A DNA stretch of 64,000 nt from Nocardioides sp. (GTDB lineage Bacteria > Actinomycetota > Actinomycetes > Propionibacteriales > Nocardioidaceae), in assembly GCF_029937575.1 (NCBI RefSeq), contig NZ_JAPYPS010000007.1, positions 1-64,000 of the forward strand, read 5' to 3'. Positions 27,751 to 36,072 of the stretch are shown here, piece after piece. The number at the start of each line of letters is the position of its first letter. The first letter of the stretch is position 1. The notes under the pieces were generated by a model, which had not been told where the DNA came from, ran no database searches, and saw nothing but the letters and a program-made list of their open reading frames with translations. The position numbers and the translations under genes were made by a program.

Positions 27751-28485
27751 TCAGGTCCCGGTGCTGCCGAACTGCTCCACCCGCACCGTGTCGGCGCGCA
27801 CGCCGATCTCGCCCAGCAGTCGTTGGGCGTAGGACGCGAAGCCGACCGAGCCGCACACGTAGGCCCGCTCGACACCCTCGGCGAGGTCGCGGAGCTCTTC
27901 CGGGTACGGCGGTGCGGCGACGCGGCTGCCGAGGTTCTCCCGGGTGGTGGCGACGAAGGCACCTCCGGCGAGGAGCTCCTCGGCGTAGGGCAGGTCGACC
28001 AGGGTCTTGCCGACGGCGACCACCCGCAGCCGGTCCGCGACGCCCAAGCGGGCGGCGTACCGCAACATCGCGACGAGGGGCACCACACCCGTGCCGCCGC
28101 CGACGGCGATCGCCGGCTCCTCGCCGGTCCAGGTGAACCAGCCGCCGATCGGACCGCGCACCTCGAGCACGTCGCCGACGCGAGCCTCGTCGTGGAGGTG
28201 GCCGGAGACCTCGCCGTCGGGCAGCGCCTCGACCATCAGCTCCAGCAGCGGGTCGGCCGGGTCGGAGGCGACGGAGTAGGAGCGCTGCGCGGTGTAGTCG
28301 TCGGGCGCCCGCAGCCGTACGACGTAGTGCTGGCCGGGCAGGTGGTCGATCCGGTCCTCGACGTCGAGGCGCAGTCGCACCAGCCGGTCCTCGCGCTCGA
28401 TCTCGGCGATGGTGGCGGTGGTCCAGGCGCCGACGGGCGGAGTGGCGGGCGGAGTGGCGGGCGGGATGGCGGGCGGTGTGGTCAC
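27751..28485 (-). CDS. ferredoxin-NADP-reductase-like flavoprotein partner of the sulfite-oxidase-like protein
   Basis: A 244-residue protein with an FAD domain (HLPGQHYVVRLRAPDDYTAQRSYSVAS, the RxYS FAD motif) and an NAD(P) domain (PAIAVGGGTGVVPLVAMLRYA, and AYVCGSVGFASYAQRLL, the CGxxxF-type motif). No iron-sulfur domain is attached. The N-terminus has a low-complexity PPAIPPATPPATPP run. The GTG start overlaps the upstream molybdoprotein stop by 4 nt, so it likely delivers electrons to or from that enzyme. Confidence 0.87.
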   Translation of the reverse strand: MTTPPAIPPATPPATPPVGAWTTATIAEIEREDRLVRLRLDVEDRIDHLPGQHYVVRLRAPDDYTAQRSYSVASDPADPLLELMVEALPDGEVSGHLHDEARVGDVLEVRGPIGGWFTWTGEEPAIAVGGGTGVVPLVAMLRYAARLGVADRLRVVAVGKTLVDLPYAEELLAGGAFVATTRENLGSRVAAPPYPEELRDLAEGVERAYVCGSVGFASYAQRLLGEIGVRADTVRVEQFGSTGT

Positions 28486-29111
28486 GGGTCGCCCTGGTAG
28501 CGCTGCTCGAGCCACGGGTCGCCGCGGTCGTGGTAGCCGTTCTGCTCCCAGAAGCCGGGGCGGTCGCGCGCCATCAGCTCCAGGCGGGTGATCCACTTGG
28601 CCGACTTCCAGAAGTACAGGTGCGGCACGAGCAGGCGCACCGGCCCGCCGTGCTCGACGGCGAGCGGCTTGCCGTCGTACTCCCACACCACCCAGGCCCT
28701 GCCGCCGCGCAGGTCCTCGATCGGCAGGTTGGTCGTGTAGCCGGTCGTCGCGTGCGCCATCACGTACGCCGCCTCGGGCAGCGGGCCGGCGGCGTCCAGG
28801 AGGGTGTCGACGCTGACCCCGGCGAACGTGGTGTCGAACTTGCTCCACGTCGTCACGCAGTGGATGTCGCCGTGGTAGGAGTCGCCCGGCAGTGCGTGGA
28901 TCTCGCGCCATGACCAGCGCTGCGGAGTCTCGACCAGGCCGTCGATGCTCAGCGACCAGCTGTCGACGTCGACGAGCGGCGTCGCCTCCGCGGTGAGGGA
29001 GGGGAACTCCGAGCCGGTGTCGTACTGGCCGGGCGGGAGGCGATCGGCTCTGCCAGGGGTGGTCGAGTCGGTCGCGCGGCGGCGGCCGGTGAAGCCGCGG
29101 GTGACGGGCAT
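28482..29111 (-). CDS. sulfite-oxidase-like molybdopterin oxidoreductase (cytosolic)
   Basis: A 209-residue Oxidored_molyb domain protein: WSLSIDGLVETPQRWSWREI, then IHCVTTWSKFD with C85 as the molybdenum ligand, APPLYVPHLYFWK-like block (VRLLVPHLYFWKSAKWI), and a C-terminal GYHDRGDPW. No twin-arginine or Sec signal is seen, so unlike MsrP/YedY it is probably cytoplasmic. It forms a coupled operon with the flavin reductase. The physiological substrate is not known for this branch; a sulfoxide or sulfite is plausible. Confidence 0.87.
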   Translation of the reverse strand: MPVTRGFTGRRRATDSTTPGRADRLPPGQYDTGSEFPSLTAEATPLVDVDSWSLSIDGLVETPQRWSWREIHALPGDSYHGDIHCVTTWSKFDTTFAGVSVDTLLDAAGPLPEAAYVMAHATTGYTTNLPIEDLRGGRAWVVWEYDGKPLAVEHGGPVRLLVPHLYFWKSAKWITRLELMARDRPGFWEQNGYHDRGDPWLEQRYQGDP

Positions 29112-29156
29112 GGATCGATTCTGCCCGAGCCGCTCGCGGAGCCGGCGCCTGGACCT

Positions 29157-29717
29157 TCAGTCGGGGAAGTCGGTGAGCACGATGCCGACGCCGATGTACT
29201 CGCCGTCGGAGTCGGCCCGCTCGACGTCGCCTCCGTAGTTGATGACGTCCTCGCCCTGGCGGTAGGTGCGCAGCACCTGCCTGCCGTCGTCGGTCTCGTC
29301 GGCGAGCTCGAAACCGGCGTCGGTCAGCCGGTCGCCGTACTCGGCCATCCAGTCACGGGCGGGCCCGGTGTAGCGGCCTCGCATGTCGACGGTGACGCGG
29401 TCGCAGCCGCTACCGACCTCACCGTCGATCTGCTCGAGGAGCTCAGGCTGCGGGAACGAGTCCGGCCAGTCGCTGGGGATCTCGGTGAACGGCTCGTAGA
29501 CGAAGGTGGAGGTGTCGCACTCGACGACGTCGACGGCTCCACCGTCGTCCTCGGGCGGTGCCTCGTCGTCCGTGCTGGGCTCGGCCGCCGTGGTGGGCTC
29601 GGACGAGGCGTCCTCGCTCGAGTCCGAGGAGCCGCACCCGGTGAGGACGGCGAGGGTCAGCGTCAGGGCCGCAAGACGGGCTGGCCGGTGGGAGGTCGTG
29701 GATCCGAGGGGGCGCAT
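29157..29717 (-). CDS. lipoprotein of unknown function
   Basis: A 186-residue protein with a lipobox LTLAVLTGC (C28) followed by a Ser/Asp/Glu-rich linker (residues 29-62) and a globular domain with two cysteines (VECDTS and GSGCDRV). The globular part (YEPFTEIPSDWPDSFPQPEL) resembles small actinobacterial lipoproteins with no known function. It would be anchored on the outer face of the membrane. No operon partner is evident. Confidence 0.75.
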   Translation of the reverse strand: MRPLGSTTSHRPARLAALTLTLAVLTGCGSSDSSEDASSEPTTAAEPSTDDEAPPEDDGGAVDVVECDTSTFVYEPFTEIPSDWPDSFPQPELLEQIDGEVGSGCDRVTVDMRGRYTGPARDWMAEYGDRLTDAGFELADETDDGRQVLRTYRQGEDVINYGGDVERADSDGEYIGVGIVLTDFPD

Positions 29718-29794
29718 CGATCGAGCCTAGGGACGGCGTTGCGGGCGCGACAGGGTCGTTCGACCCATTGCGTGCGCTTGAATTTCGTGGTCGC

Positions 29795-31066
29795 TCAGGA
29801 GATGAGCGTCCAGGTGCCGGGCTCGACCTCGACCCACACGGGCTTGCGCGCGGGTGGTGCGGCCGAGGTGTAGGTGTGCCCGGTGGGGGTGGTGGTCTGC
29901 ACGGTGTGTACCGGGCCGGGTCGGGGTCTCGCGGTCCAGCCGCGGGCCTGCTTGGCGTGGTTGCAGGCCTGGCAGAGGCCTTGGGCGTTGGCGACGGTCG
30001 TCGGACCGCCCTCCTCGACGGCTTCGACGTGGTCGGAGTGCCGCACGGGGGCGTCGCACCAGGGCGTGCGGCAGATCCGATCGCGGAACCGGAGGAACCG
30101 CGCCATCCCGTCGGGGACCTTCCGCCTCGTGGACTCCATGGCGACCAGGGCGCCGGTCTGCGCGTCGGCGTAGAGGCGGCGCAGCCAGGTGGCACCGGCG
30201 GCGAGGTCGCGGGCGAGGTCGCCGGGGATGGGTCCGTAGCCGTCGACGTACGCGCCGGTGTCGGTCTGTCCGGTCAGGACGCTGTCGGGGAGGATGACGT
30301 TGACTGTCGTGCCGGGATCGGCGTCGTCGGCGAGCGGGTCACGGCCGGTGATCCGCTCGACGAGGGTGTCGGCCATGACCTGGCCGCGGGAGCGGGGGTC
30401 GCCGATGCCGGTCGCGGTGTCGGCCGCGGACTTCAGCGCGGCGAAGACCGCGACCCCGTCCTTGACCGGCAGCAGGGCCGAGAGCTGGGACATGACGTCG
30501 GGAGCGGGGCGCAGCGAGACCCCTCGCTCGGACTCGGCCCGGCGACGGCGCTCCGCGACGGACGCGGGGTCGAGCTCGCCCGCCAGCTTTTGAGCGGCGG
30601 CAGCCAGCTCGGCGTCACCCATCTTCTCGAGGGCATCCGGGTCGGCCGCGAGCCGCTCGTCGACCTCGAGCCGCTGCTCGAGGGCAAGACAGGCGGTCTC
30701 GCGGGCCATCAACGTGGCCCGCCACTCGGTGATCCGCCCCGACTGGAACGCGGACCAGGTGTGTGGCAGCTCGGTCTGCAGGATCATGGCGAGCCCGAGA
30801 TGCCGCGACCCGCGGTGGTGAGACTCGCGGCGGGCCAACGCGACCTGGGCCGCAACCCCGCGCGAACGGCGCTCGGCAGGTACGCCGGCATCAGCCGCCT
30901 TGGCGATCTGGGACTCGGCGAAGTCCGCAGTCAAGGCTGCCTGCGCCGCCTCTGCGATGCACTTCAGCTCCTCGAGCCCACGCAGCAGATCGATGCGCTC
31001 GTCATCGCTCAACGCAGGGGTCGGGAGGTCCCGGACCTGTGCCTGCAACAAACCGAGGTCGATCAT
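29795..31066 (-). CDS. DUF222 protein with C-terminal HNH endonuclease domain
   Basis: A 423-residue protein. DUF222 covers roughly residues 10-320 (LRGLEELKCIAEAAQAALTADFAES, HLGLAMILQTELPHTWSAF). The HNH domain near residues 340-380 has CRTPWCDAPVRHSDHVEAVE and ANAQGLCQACNHAKQ, with the His-Asn-His residues and four zinc cysteines. The family is multicopy in these genomes and often frames mobile or repeat-rich sites, but its role is unproven. It has a near-consensus promoter only 7 nt from the ATG (31074-31102). Confidence 0.88.
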   Translation of the reverse strand: MIDLGLLQAQVRDLPTPALSDDERIDLLRGLEELKCIAEAAQAALTADFAESQIAKAADAGVPAERRSRGVAAQVALARRESHHRGSRHLGLAMILQTELPHTWSAFQSGRITEWRATLMARETACLALEQRLEVDERLAADPDALEKMGDAELAAAAQKLAGELDPASVAERRRRAESERGVSLRPAPDVMSQLSALLPVKDGVAVFAALKSAADTATGIGDPRSRGQVMADTLVERITGRDPLADDADPGTTVNVILPDSVLTGQTDTGAYVDGYGPIPGDLARDLAAGATWLRRLYADAQTGALVAMESTRRKVPDGMARFLRFRDRICRTPWCDAPVRHSDHVEAVEEGGPTTVANAQGLCQACNHAKQARGWTARPRPGPVHTVQTTTPTGHTYTSAAPPARKPVWVEVEPGTWTLIS

Positions 31067-31073
31067 GTGTTCG

Positions 31074-31102
31074 ATTATAGGTGATCGCTCCGACAGTGTC
31101 AC
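31074..31102 (-). promoter_or_regulatory. strong sigma-70 promoter, leaderless start of the DUF222/HNH gene
   Basis: On the minus strand GTGACA (31097-31102) and TATAAT (31074-31079) are separated by exactly 17 nt. The consensus -10 ends 7 nt before the ATG, so transcription should begin at or next to the start codon. Such an exact TATAAT is unusual in this GC-rich window. Confidence 0.75.
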
Positions 31103-31110
31103 GGTCTGAT

Positions 31111-32031
31111 TCAGGGGCTGTGGATCGCTGCGTCCGCCATCGCGAGCCGGTCGGCACAGCGCGCCGGCATGGACGCGCCGTAATAGGGGAGCGTGATCAG
31201 GGCGATGAACAGGGCCCAGCCCTTGGAGACCGTCCACATGGCGTCGTCGATGTCGAGGGCCCGTCGGAAGACGGCGCGCCCATCGACGTCCAGGGCCTCC
31301 CAGGCGACGACCAGGTCGACGGTCGGGTTGCCCAGTGCCAGTCCGCCGAAGTCGATCACCGCCGCCAGGTCGCCGGAGCCGTCGAGCAGCAGGTTCTCGA
31401 CGAGAAGGTCACCATGAAACCAGCACGCGGCCGGCTCGGCGGTGCGCGAGGCGTCCAGGGCTATGTCCCAGACGCGGAGGGCCTCATCGACGTCGAGGAC
31501 ATCCAGCTCTCGGCAGGCCGCGGCCGCTTCGCGGAAGTCGGCGTCGAGCGTCCACAACGGAAGTCCGCGGTACCAGGACAGTGACTCGTCGTCCGTGGCT
31601 CGAGCCGGGACGTCCATGCCGCGCAGCTCGGTCAGGAACCGGGCGAGGCCTTCGGCAAGACCGTTCGTCGAGCCCCGCCTGACGGAGCCGGAGTGTGAGG
31701 GACGGATGCCCGGGAGCCACGTGGTGATCGCCCACCGCTCGGGGTAGCCCAGGTCCGGCTCGCCGACGCCGACGACCGCCGGCACCTCGACGGTGACGCG
31801 CGGGGCGACGTACGGCAGCCAGGTCACTTCCTTGTCGATGCTGGCGCCGCCACCCGGTTGCCGCGGCAGCCGCACGAGCCTGTCGTCGCCGAGCCGGAAG
31901 AGCGCGTTCGAGGAGCCGGAGGCGGGCAGCGGCCTGAGGTCGTCGTCGACGTACGCGGGGAAGGCCCGGTCGACCAGCTGTCGCGCCAGGGCGAGGTCGA
32001 TGGACAGCTCGTCGGCGTGGAGTCGGGGCAC
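31111..32031 (-). CDS. aminoglycoside phosphotransferase (APH) family protein
   Basis: About 306 residues of the APH/choline kinase fold. ELSIDLALARQLVDRAFP opens the N-lobe; LVRLPRQPGGGASIDKEVTWLP holds the nucleotide lysine/glutamate region; WFHGDLLVENLLLDGSGDLAAVIDFGG has the catalytic H-G-D-x(4)-N and the IDFG metal motif. The GTG at 32031 fits the family N-terminus; an ATG at 32073 would add 14 residues. It lies downstream of lysR on the same strand. Substrate unknown; such proteins are often not true resistance enzymes. Confidence 0.85.
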   Translation of the reverse strand: MPRLHADELSIDLALARQLVDRAFPAYVDDDLRPLPASGSSNALFRLGDDRLVRLPRQPGGGASIDKEVTWLPYVAPRVTVEVPAVVGVGEPDLGYPERWAITTWLPGIRPSHSGSVRRGSTNGLAEGLARFLTELRGMDVPARATDDESLSWYRGLPLWTLDADFREAAAACRELDVLDVDEALRVWDIALDASRTAEPAACWFHGDLLVENLLLDGSGDLAAVIDFGGLALGNPTVDLVVAWEALDVDGRAVFRRALDIDDAMWTVSKGWALFIALITLPYYGASMPARCADRLAMADAAIHSP

Positions 32032-32093
32032 CCCGACATCCTGTCCCGGAGCGTCGCGAGCTGCGACTCGCATTCGCTGCTCAGCAGCCGGCG

Positions 32094-32942
32094 TCAACCG
32101 GCCGTCGCCGCGCGCACCAGGCCCGCGACGGCCTTCGACCTGCTGTGGGGAGGCCAGGCGATGACGGTCGTGACCTGGACGGCGTCGGAGACCGGGACGC
32201 ACACGAGGGTCTCGCCGAGGTCGGCCCGCACCGACTCGGGGAGCACCGTGCAGGTGCGGCCCAGCGCGACGAGCTGCCGGAGCTGCGTGAGGTCGCGGAC
32301 CTCGGGCCCGGGGCCGTCGGGATAGCTGCCATCGCGCCGCGGCCATCGTGGCTGCGGAAGGTCGGCCAGGGACTCGACCTCGGCCAGGGTCACCGACGTA
32401 CGCGTGGACAGTGGGTGGCCGGCCGGAAGCACCAGCACCTGGCCCTCGGTCACCAGCTCCTCGGTGTCGAATCCGGCGATGGAGTCGAACGGGCGGTGCA
32501 GCAGCGCCACATCGGCGCGTCCGTCGCGCAACAGTCCCTCCTGCTGGCCGGGTCCGCAGAGCAGCACCTCGACGGCTGCGGCGCCGGGCTCGGCGTCGTA
32601 GGCATGGAGCAGCTTCGCGAGGAGCTCGGCCGAAGCGCCGGCCTTGGAGGCCAGCACCACGCTGGGCCTGCCGGTCAGCGCCTGGGCCGTACGGCGTACC
32701 CGCCGCTCCGCCGCCACGACGGCGTCCAGCGCGGCCCGACCTTCCTGGAGCAGCACCGCACCGGCCTCGGTGAGCGTGACCTGGCGGCTCGTGCGCTCGA
32801 AGAGGGTGGCGCCCAGGCGGCGTTCGAGCTGGCCGATCGCGCGCGAGAGCGGCGGCTGGGTGATGCCGAGGCGTTCGGCGGCCCGACCGAAGTGGAGCTC
32901 CTCGGCGACCGCGACGAAGTAGGTCAGCTCTCGGGTCTCCAT
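32094..32942 (-). CDS. LysR-family regulator
   Basis: A 282-residue regulator. N-terminal winged helix: YFVAVAEELHFGRAAERLGITQPPLSRAIGQLERRLGATLFERTSRQVTLTEAG. The remaining residues form the periplasmic-binding-protein-like effector domain (VLPAGHPLSTRTSVTLAEV). The ATG at 32942 is preceded by TATCGT 7 nt upstream on the minus strand (leaderless). It is divergent from a short-chain dehydrogenase with ATCGAT dyads between them, the standard arrangement of LysR and its target. Confidence 0.93.
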   Translation of the reverse strand: METRELTYFVAVAEELHFGRAAERLGITQPPLSRAIGQLERRLGATLFERTSRQVTLTEAGAVLLQEGRAALDAVVAAERRVRRTAQALTGRPSVVLASKAGASAELLAKLLHAYDAEPGAAAVEVLLCGPGQQEGLLRDGRADVALLHRPFDSIAGFDTEELVTEGQVLVLPAGHPLSTRTSVTLAEVESLADLPQPRWPRRDGSYPDGPGPEVRDLTQLRQLVALGRTCTVLPESVRADLGETLVCVPVSDAVQVTTVIAWPPHSRSKAVAGLVRAATAG

Positions 32943-32970
32943 GGTGGTGACGATACCCCCGCGAAGGGCA

Positions 32971-32995
32971 TATCGATGCCTGCGCGGTATCGATC
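32971..32995. promoter_or_regulatory. TATCGAT repeats in the lysR/dehydrogenase divergent promoter
   Basis: TATCGAT occurs at 32971-32977 and 32989-32995. Taken as ATCGAT these also form an inverted pair, 18 bp apart. The first copy is within GGCATATCGATGCC, a dyad of 5-bp arms. This is a plausible LysR binding region, inferred from position. Confidence 0.5.
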
Positions 32996-33045
32996 GGCCT
33001 CGCATCGGTGTTGGGGCCACCCGTCTCGCGCAGCACGATCGAGGC

Positions 33046-33780
33046 ATGACAGAAACCACGGACAAGAAGATCGCGCTGGTCACTGGCGCCAACAAGGGGA
33101 TCGGCTACGAGATCGCCGCGGGGCTCGGCGCCCTCGGCTGGAGTGTCGGCGTGGGCGCTCGCGACGACGCGAGGCGCGAGGCCGCCGTGGCGAGCCTGCG
33201 CGAGCGCGGAGTCGACGCGTTCGGCGTACCGCTCGACGTGACCGACGACGTCAGCGTGGCCGCAGCCGCCCAGTTGGTAGGGGAGCAGAAGGGTCGCCTC
33301 GACGTGCTGGTCAACAACGCCGGGATCACCGGCAGCGCCGACCAGATGCCGACGACCGTCGACCTCGACACCGTCCGACGAGCCGTCGACGTCAACGTCT
33401 ACGGCGTGATCCGGACGACCAACGCCTTCCTCCCGCTGCTGCGCGACGCCGCCTCGCCGCGGATCGTGAACATGTCCAGCGGCGTCGGCTCGCTGACCCG
33501 CCAGTCCGCCAACGACGGCACGACCGGCCCGATCTCGGTGGCCTACTCGCCGTCCAAGTCGTTCCTCAACGCGGTGACCGTGCAGTACGCCAAGGAGCTG
33601 GCCGACACCAACATCCTCATCAACGCCGCGTGCCCCGGCTTCGTCGCCACCGACCTCAACAGCTTCCGCGGGACGCGTACGCCGGAGCAGGGTGCTGCGA
33701 TCGCCTTGCACCTGGCGACGCTGCCGGACGACGGCCCGACCGGGGGCTACTTCGACGACGACGGGGTGATCCCCTGGTAG
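33046..33780 (+). CDS. short-chain dehydrogenase/reductase (carbonyl-reductase-like)
   Basis: A 244-residue SDR. ALVTGANKGIGYEIAAGL is the TGxxxGIG cofactor motif, VLVNNAGITG the NNAG motif, and NMSSGVGS with VAYSPSKSFLNAV the Ser/Tyr-x3-Lys catalytic set. ARDDARR after strand 2 favours NADP(H). The sequence resembles plant-type carbonyl reductases and bacterial paralogs. The ATG at 33046 is chosen because it aligns with the family start and is preceded by GAGG. It is a likely LysR target. Confidence 0.92.
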   Translation: MTETTDKKIALVTGANKGIGYEIAAGLGALGWSVGVGARDDARREAAVASLRERGVDAFGVPLDVTDDVSVAAAAQLVGEQKGRLDVLVNNAGITGSADQMPTTVDLDTVRRAVDVNVYGVIRTTNAFLPLLRDAASPRIVNMSSGVGSLTRQSANDGTTGPISVAYSPSKSFLNAVTVQYAKELADTNILINAACPGFVATDLNSFRGTRTPEQGAAIALHLATLPDDGPTGGYFDDDGVIPW

Positions 33781-33846
33781 GCCATGGGCTCGATGCGTCC
33801 TCGATGGTCCTGCCTCACGCGGTTTCGCTTGAGCGATTCGCGGTGA

Positions 33847-33865
33847 AGCGGCTGCGCCAGCCGCT
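33847..33865 (+). terminator. hairpin downstream of the short-chain dehydrogenase
   Basis: AGCGGCTG (33847-33854) and CAGCCGCT (33858-33865) form a perfect 8-bp stem with a 3-nt loop in the gap between the SDR and the convergent DUF4268 gene. The rest of the 181-nt gap shows nothing recognisable. It marks the left edge of the lower-GC island. Confidence 0.5.
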
Positions 33866-33961
33866 GTGACGACCGAAGCAAACTGCCAAGACCGGGTCAG
33901 CGGATGCCTGGCACGCGGTTGGAGATCCGAGCGTGATGCCCGTCCAGTGGCGTTGCAAGCC

Positions 33962-34927
33962 TCAGGCTGTTGAGCCGAGAACCGTGCGGATCTGCTGGGT
34001 GGCGGGACGGAACTTCGCCATCGTGGAAATGAACCAGTGCAGCATCTCGTCTCGGTCGTCCGCGTCGAGAACGTCGCCGTGCAATCGATCAACGTGGATC
34101 CGACAAGCCTTCTTGCCAGGCAGCGAGTCGAAGTGGACTGGCTCATCGAAACCGGCGTCTAACACATCCCGATGAGACAGGTAGCGCTCGAACTCCGTCA
34201 GATTCAAGTCCCCATCTGAGGAACCGAAGTACAGCTCGACGCGAGGGCCCGCGTTCGTGAAAGTCATGCCGTACCAGATTGTCGATGTACCGAATGGCAA
34301 GGTGATCCAAGACTGGTTTGATCCCGCGGTAGACCTTGTCCAAGTGGGGTGCTGAGTGCGGATGATGCTGAGCAGATCCTGCCAAAAGGCTTGGTAAGCC
34401 AACGCCTTCGGGGACAGCGTCACGGCGGTCCGCTCGGTGTGCAGCTGTTTTGTCCAGTCATTCGGCTTCGCGACGATCTTGAAGAGCGGTGCTGGACGCG
34501 AACTGTCGATTCGGACTGCCGCGATCTCGACGCCAAAGAATCGGGTGTCCTCGTCGGTGTGCTCGTTAAGCCAGTCGAGCGCTGCGCGGTGTTCCTCGCG
34601 AAAAGTCGGCGCACACCAGACGATCGTTGATGGGTCAGTCCCGCCCGCGTAGGTCAAGAGCTGGCCAAGATGAGAGTGGTCGGTCTGTTCGAGTTGGTTC
34701 TCGACGATCACGGTCGCATTTGTGGAGAGGTCAGTTCCGATCAGGTCCAGAGCGAAACCGCCCACGCGTCGTTCCGCCTCAGTCAGCTCAAGGTCCATTC
34801 CAAGTGCATCGCCGAGAACATCTGCGTTCTCCAGGAGCCACAACGTGAAGTCATGTGCTTCGTGCTTCCAGACCTCGCGAATCGAGATGGGCGTCAGCCG
34901 GCCAAGGCCCTGGGTTTCGGACTCCAC
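33962..34927 (-). CDS. DUF4268 protein with PD-(D/E)XK-like N-terminal domain
   Basis: A 321-residue protein. The N-terminal half begins WKHEAHDFTLWLLENADVL and has GGFALDLIGTD followed by VIVENQLEQTDHSHLGQLLTYAGG, a D-x(n)-E-x-Q arrangement typical of PD-(D/E)XK nuclease folds in DUF4268 proteins. The C-terminal half (AYQAFWQDLLSIIR...FYF-like strands) is the DUF4268 domain. The GTG at 34927 is preceded by GGAGGAGA, which decides the start. GC content is visibly lower than in flanking genes. Members are found in accessory/defence regions; nuclease activity is inferred from the motif. Confidence 0.75.
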   Translation of the reverse strand: MESETQGLGRLTPISIREVWKHEAHDFTLWLLENADVLGDALGMDLELTEAERRVGGFALDLIGTDLSTNATVIVENQLEQTDHSHLGQLLTYAGGTDPSTIVWCAPTFREEHRAALDWLNEHTDEDTRFFGVEIAAVRIDSSRPAPLFKIVAKPNDWTKQLHTERTAVTLSPKALAYQAFWQDLLSIIRTQHPTWTRSTAGSNQSWITLPFGTSTIWYGMTFTNAGPRVELYFGSSDGDLNLTEFERYLSHRDVLDAGFDEPVHFDSLPGKKACRIHVDRLHGDVLDADDRDEMLHWFISTMAKFRPATQQIRTVLGSTA

Positions 34928-35060
34928 GTGATCTCCTCCGTAAGCGTGTGAAGGCACCCTGCCACAAGCAACTGACATCTGCGCTGGCGCCGTGGAGGGC
35001 GATCAACGTGAGGCACCTCAAGTCGCGATCCGGGCGCTCGAGTCGCGGGGATGTGTCAGG

Positions 35061-35857
35061 TCAGCCCAGGTTCTCGATGTCAGTGACATCGCGGGTCTGG
35101 GCGAGGACTAACGCGGCGCTCTCGGCCAAGAGCCGTCCGGCCTTTCGGCTGAGGTCGAGGTCCTTCTCGGTTGAGCCGGAAGTCTGCAGAGTTGCAGCAA
35201 CTGAGACGTCAACGACGACCTCGCTCCCGGTGCGTACATGTTCGGCAAGTAGCTTGTTTACCCGAACGTGGTCCGTTGTCGCGGACCTGGATTGCGATAG
35301 TTGCTGCTGAGTCGACGACGCAGATTGTCGGACTCGCCGATGTAGATCCGGCTGCGCCCCGACTCGCTAGCCAACGTGAATCTGTAGATCCCCGGGCTGG
35401 CGGGAAGGGGCCCCGGGAATGCCAGTTTGCCGGCGTAGTCGAGGGACACGATGCCGAGTCGAGTCCAGGAGAATGCAACCCGTGCATCGATGGTCTCGAC
35501 GTGCATCGGCTCGGGTCCGGTCGGTAGAGGTGCGGTGAGCGTCGGCTCGACCGGCCCCTTGGCCGCGCCACCAGGCTCGGCAGAGGCGCGACCTCGAGCG
35601 GCGTAGGAACCACCGATCTCGCCGCGCGCGAATACGACCGTGCTCGCCGCCAGGTCGACCGAGCGCACGTGCCAGCCGGCTCGATGCCAGGCCAAGGACT
35701 GTCCCTGAGAGTTGTTCGCCCACCATGTGCGCAACCGGCGCGAGGATGGAGGTAGTCCACCGACGAGACAGTCGATGCGGCCGAACGCCATCTCGATCTC
35801 GGATTTGGAGCGCGGCAGGTCCGCTAGGAACGCTGCAAGTGCGTCGTACTTGCCCAT
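35061..35857 (-). pseudogene. frameshifted DUF7662 + GIY-YIG nuclease-domain gene
   Basis: The ATG at 35857 opens 199 codons: an N-terminal DUF7662 domain (MGKYDALAAFLADLP, MAFGRIDCLVGGLPPSSRR, RTWWANN), a linker, and a GIY-YIG domain (PGIYRFTLASES, RIYIGESDNLRRRLSSNYR). The frame stops at 35258-35260 just after RQRTTFG. Coding continues in another frame as VNKLLAEHVRTGSEVVVDVS to a stop at 35061-35063, about 65 residues of family-like sequence. One missing base near 35262-35266 would restore TTFRVNKLLAEH and a protein of about 264 residues. A sequencing error or a recoding event cannot be excluded. Confidence 0.72.
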
Positions 35858-36072
35858 GCCAGGATGGTCGCAGAGAGCGCCAACGCCGTAGCCGTTTCGC
35901 GGTGGAATGACTCACCTTAAGCGTGGGTCAGATCTGAATGGCAGGGCTTCTCGTCCGTGTTCACCATTGATCCGCAAAACGTGGGAGATTTGCTAATACC
36001 ACCCAGGTGTGCGGTGGCGATCCGCGTCGGTGTCGCACCCGGCCCGCCGTCCGCCGGGGCCCGCTGCCTCAG

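Noticed and set aside
31111..34146. 1011-codon minus-strand frame as one protein
   Set aside because: Only the C-terminal 300 or so residues are a protein (APH family). The upstream part runs out of frame through lysR and antisense to the dehydrogenase.
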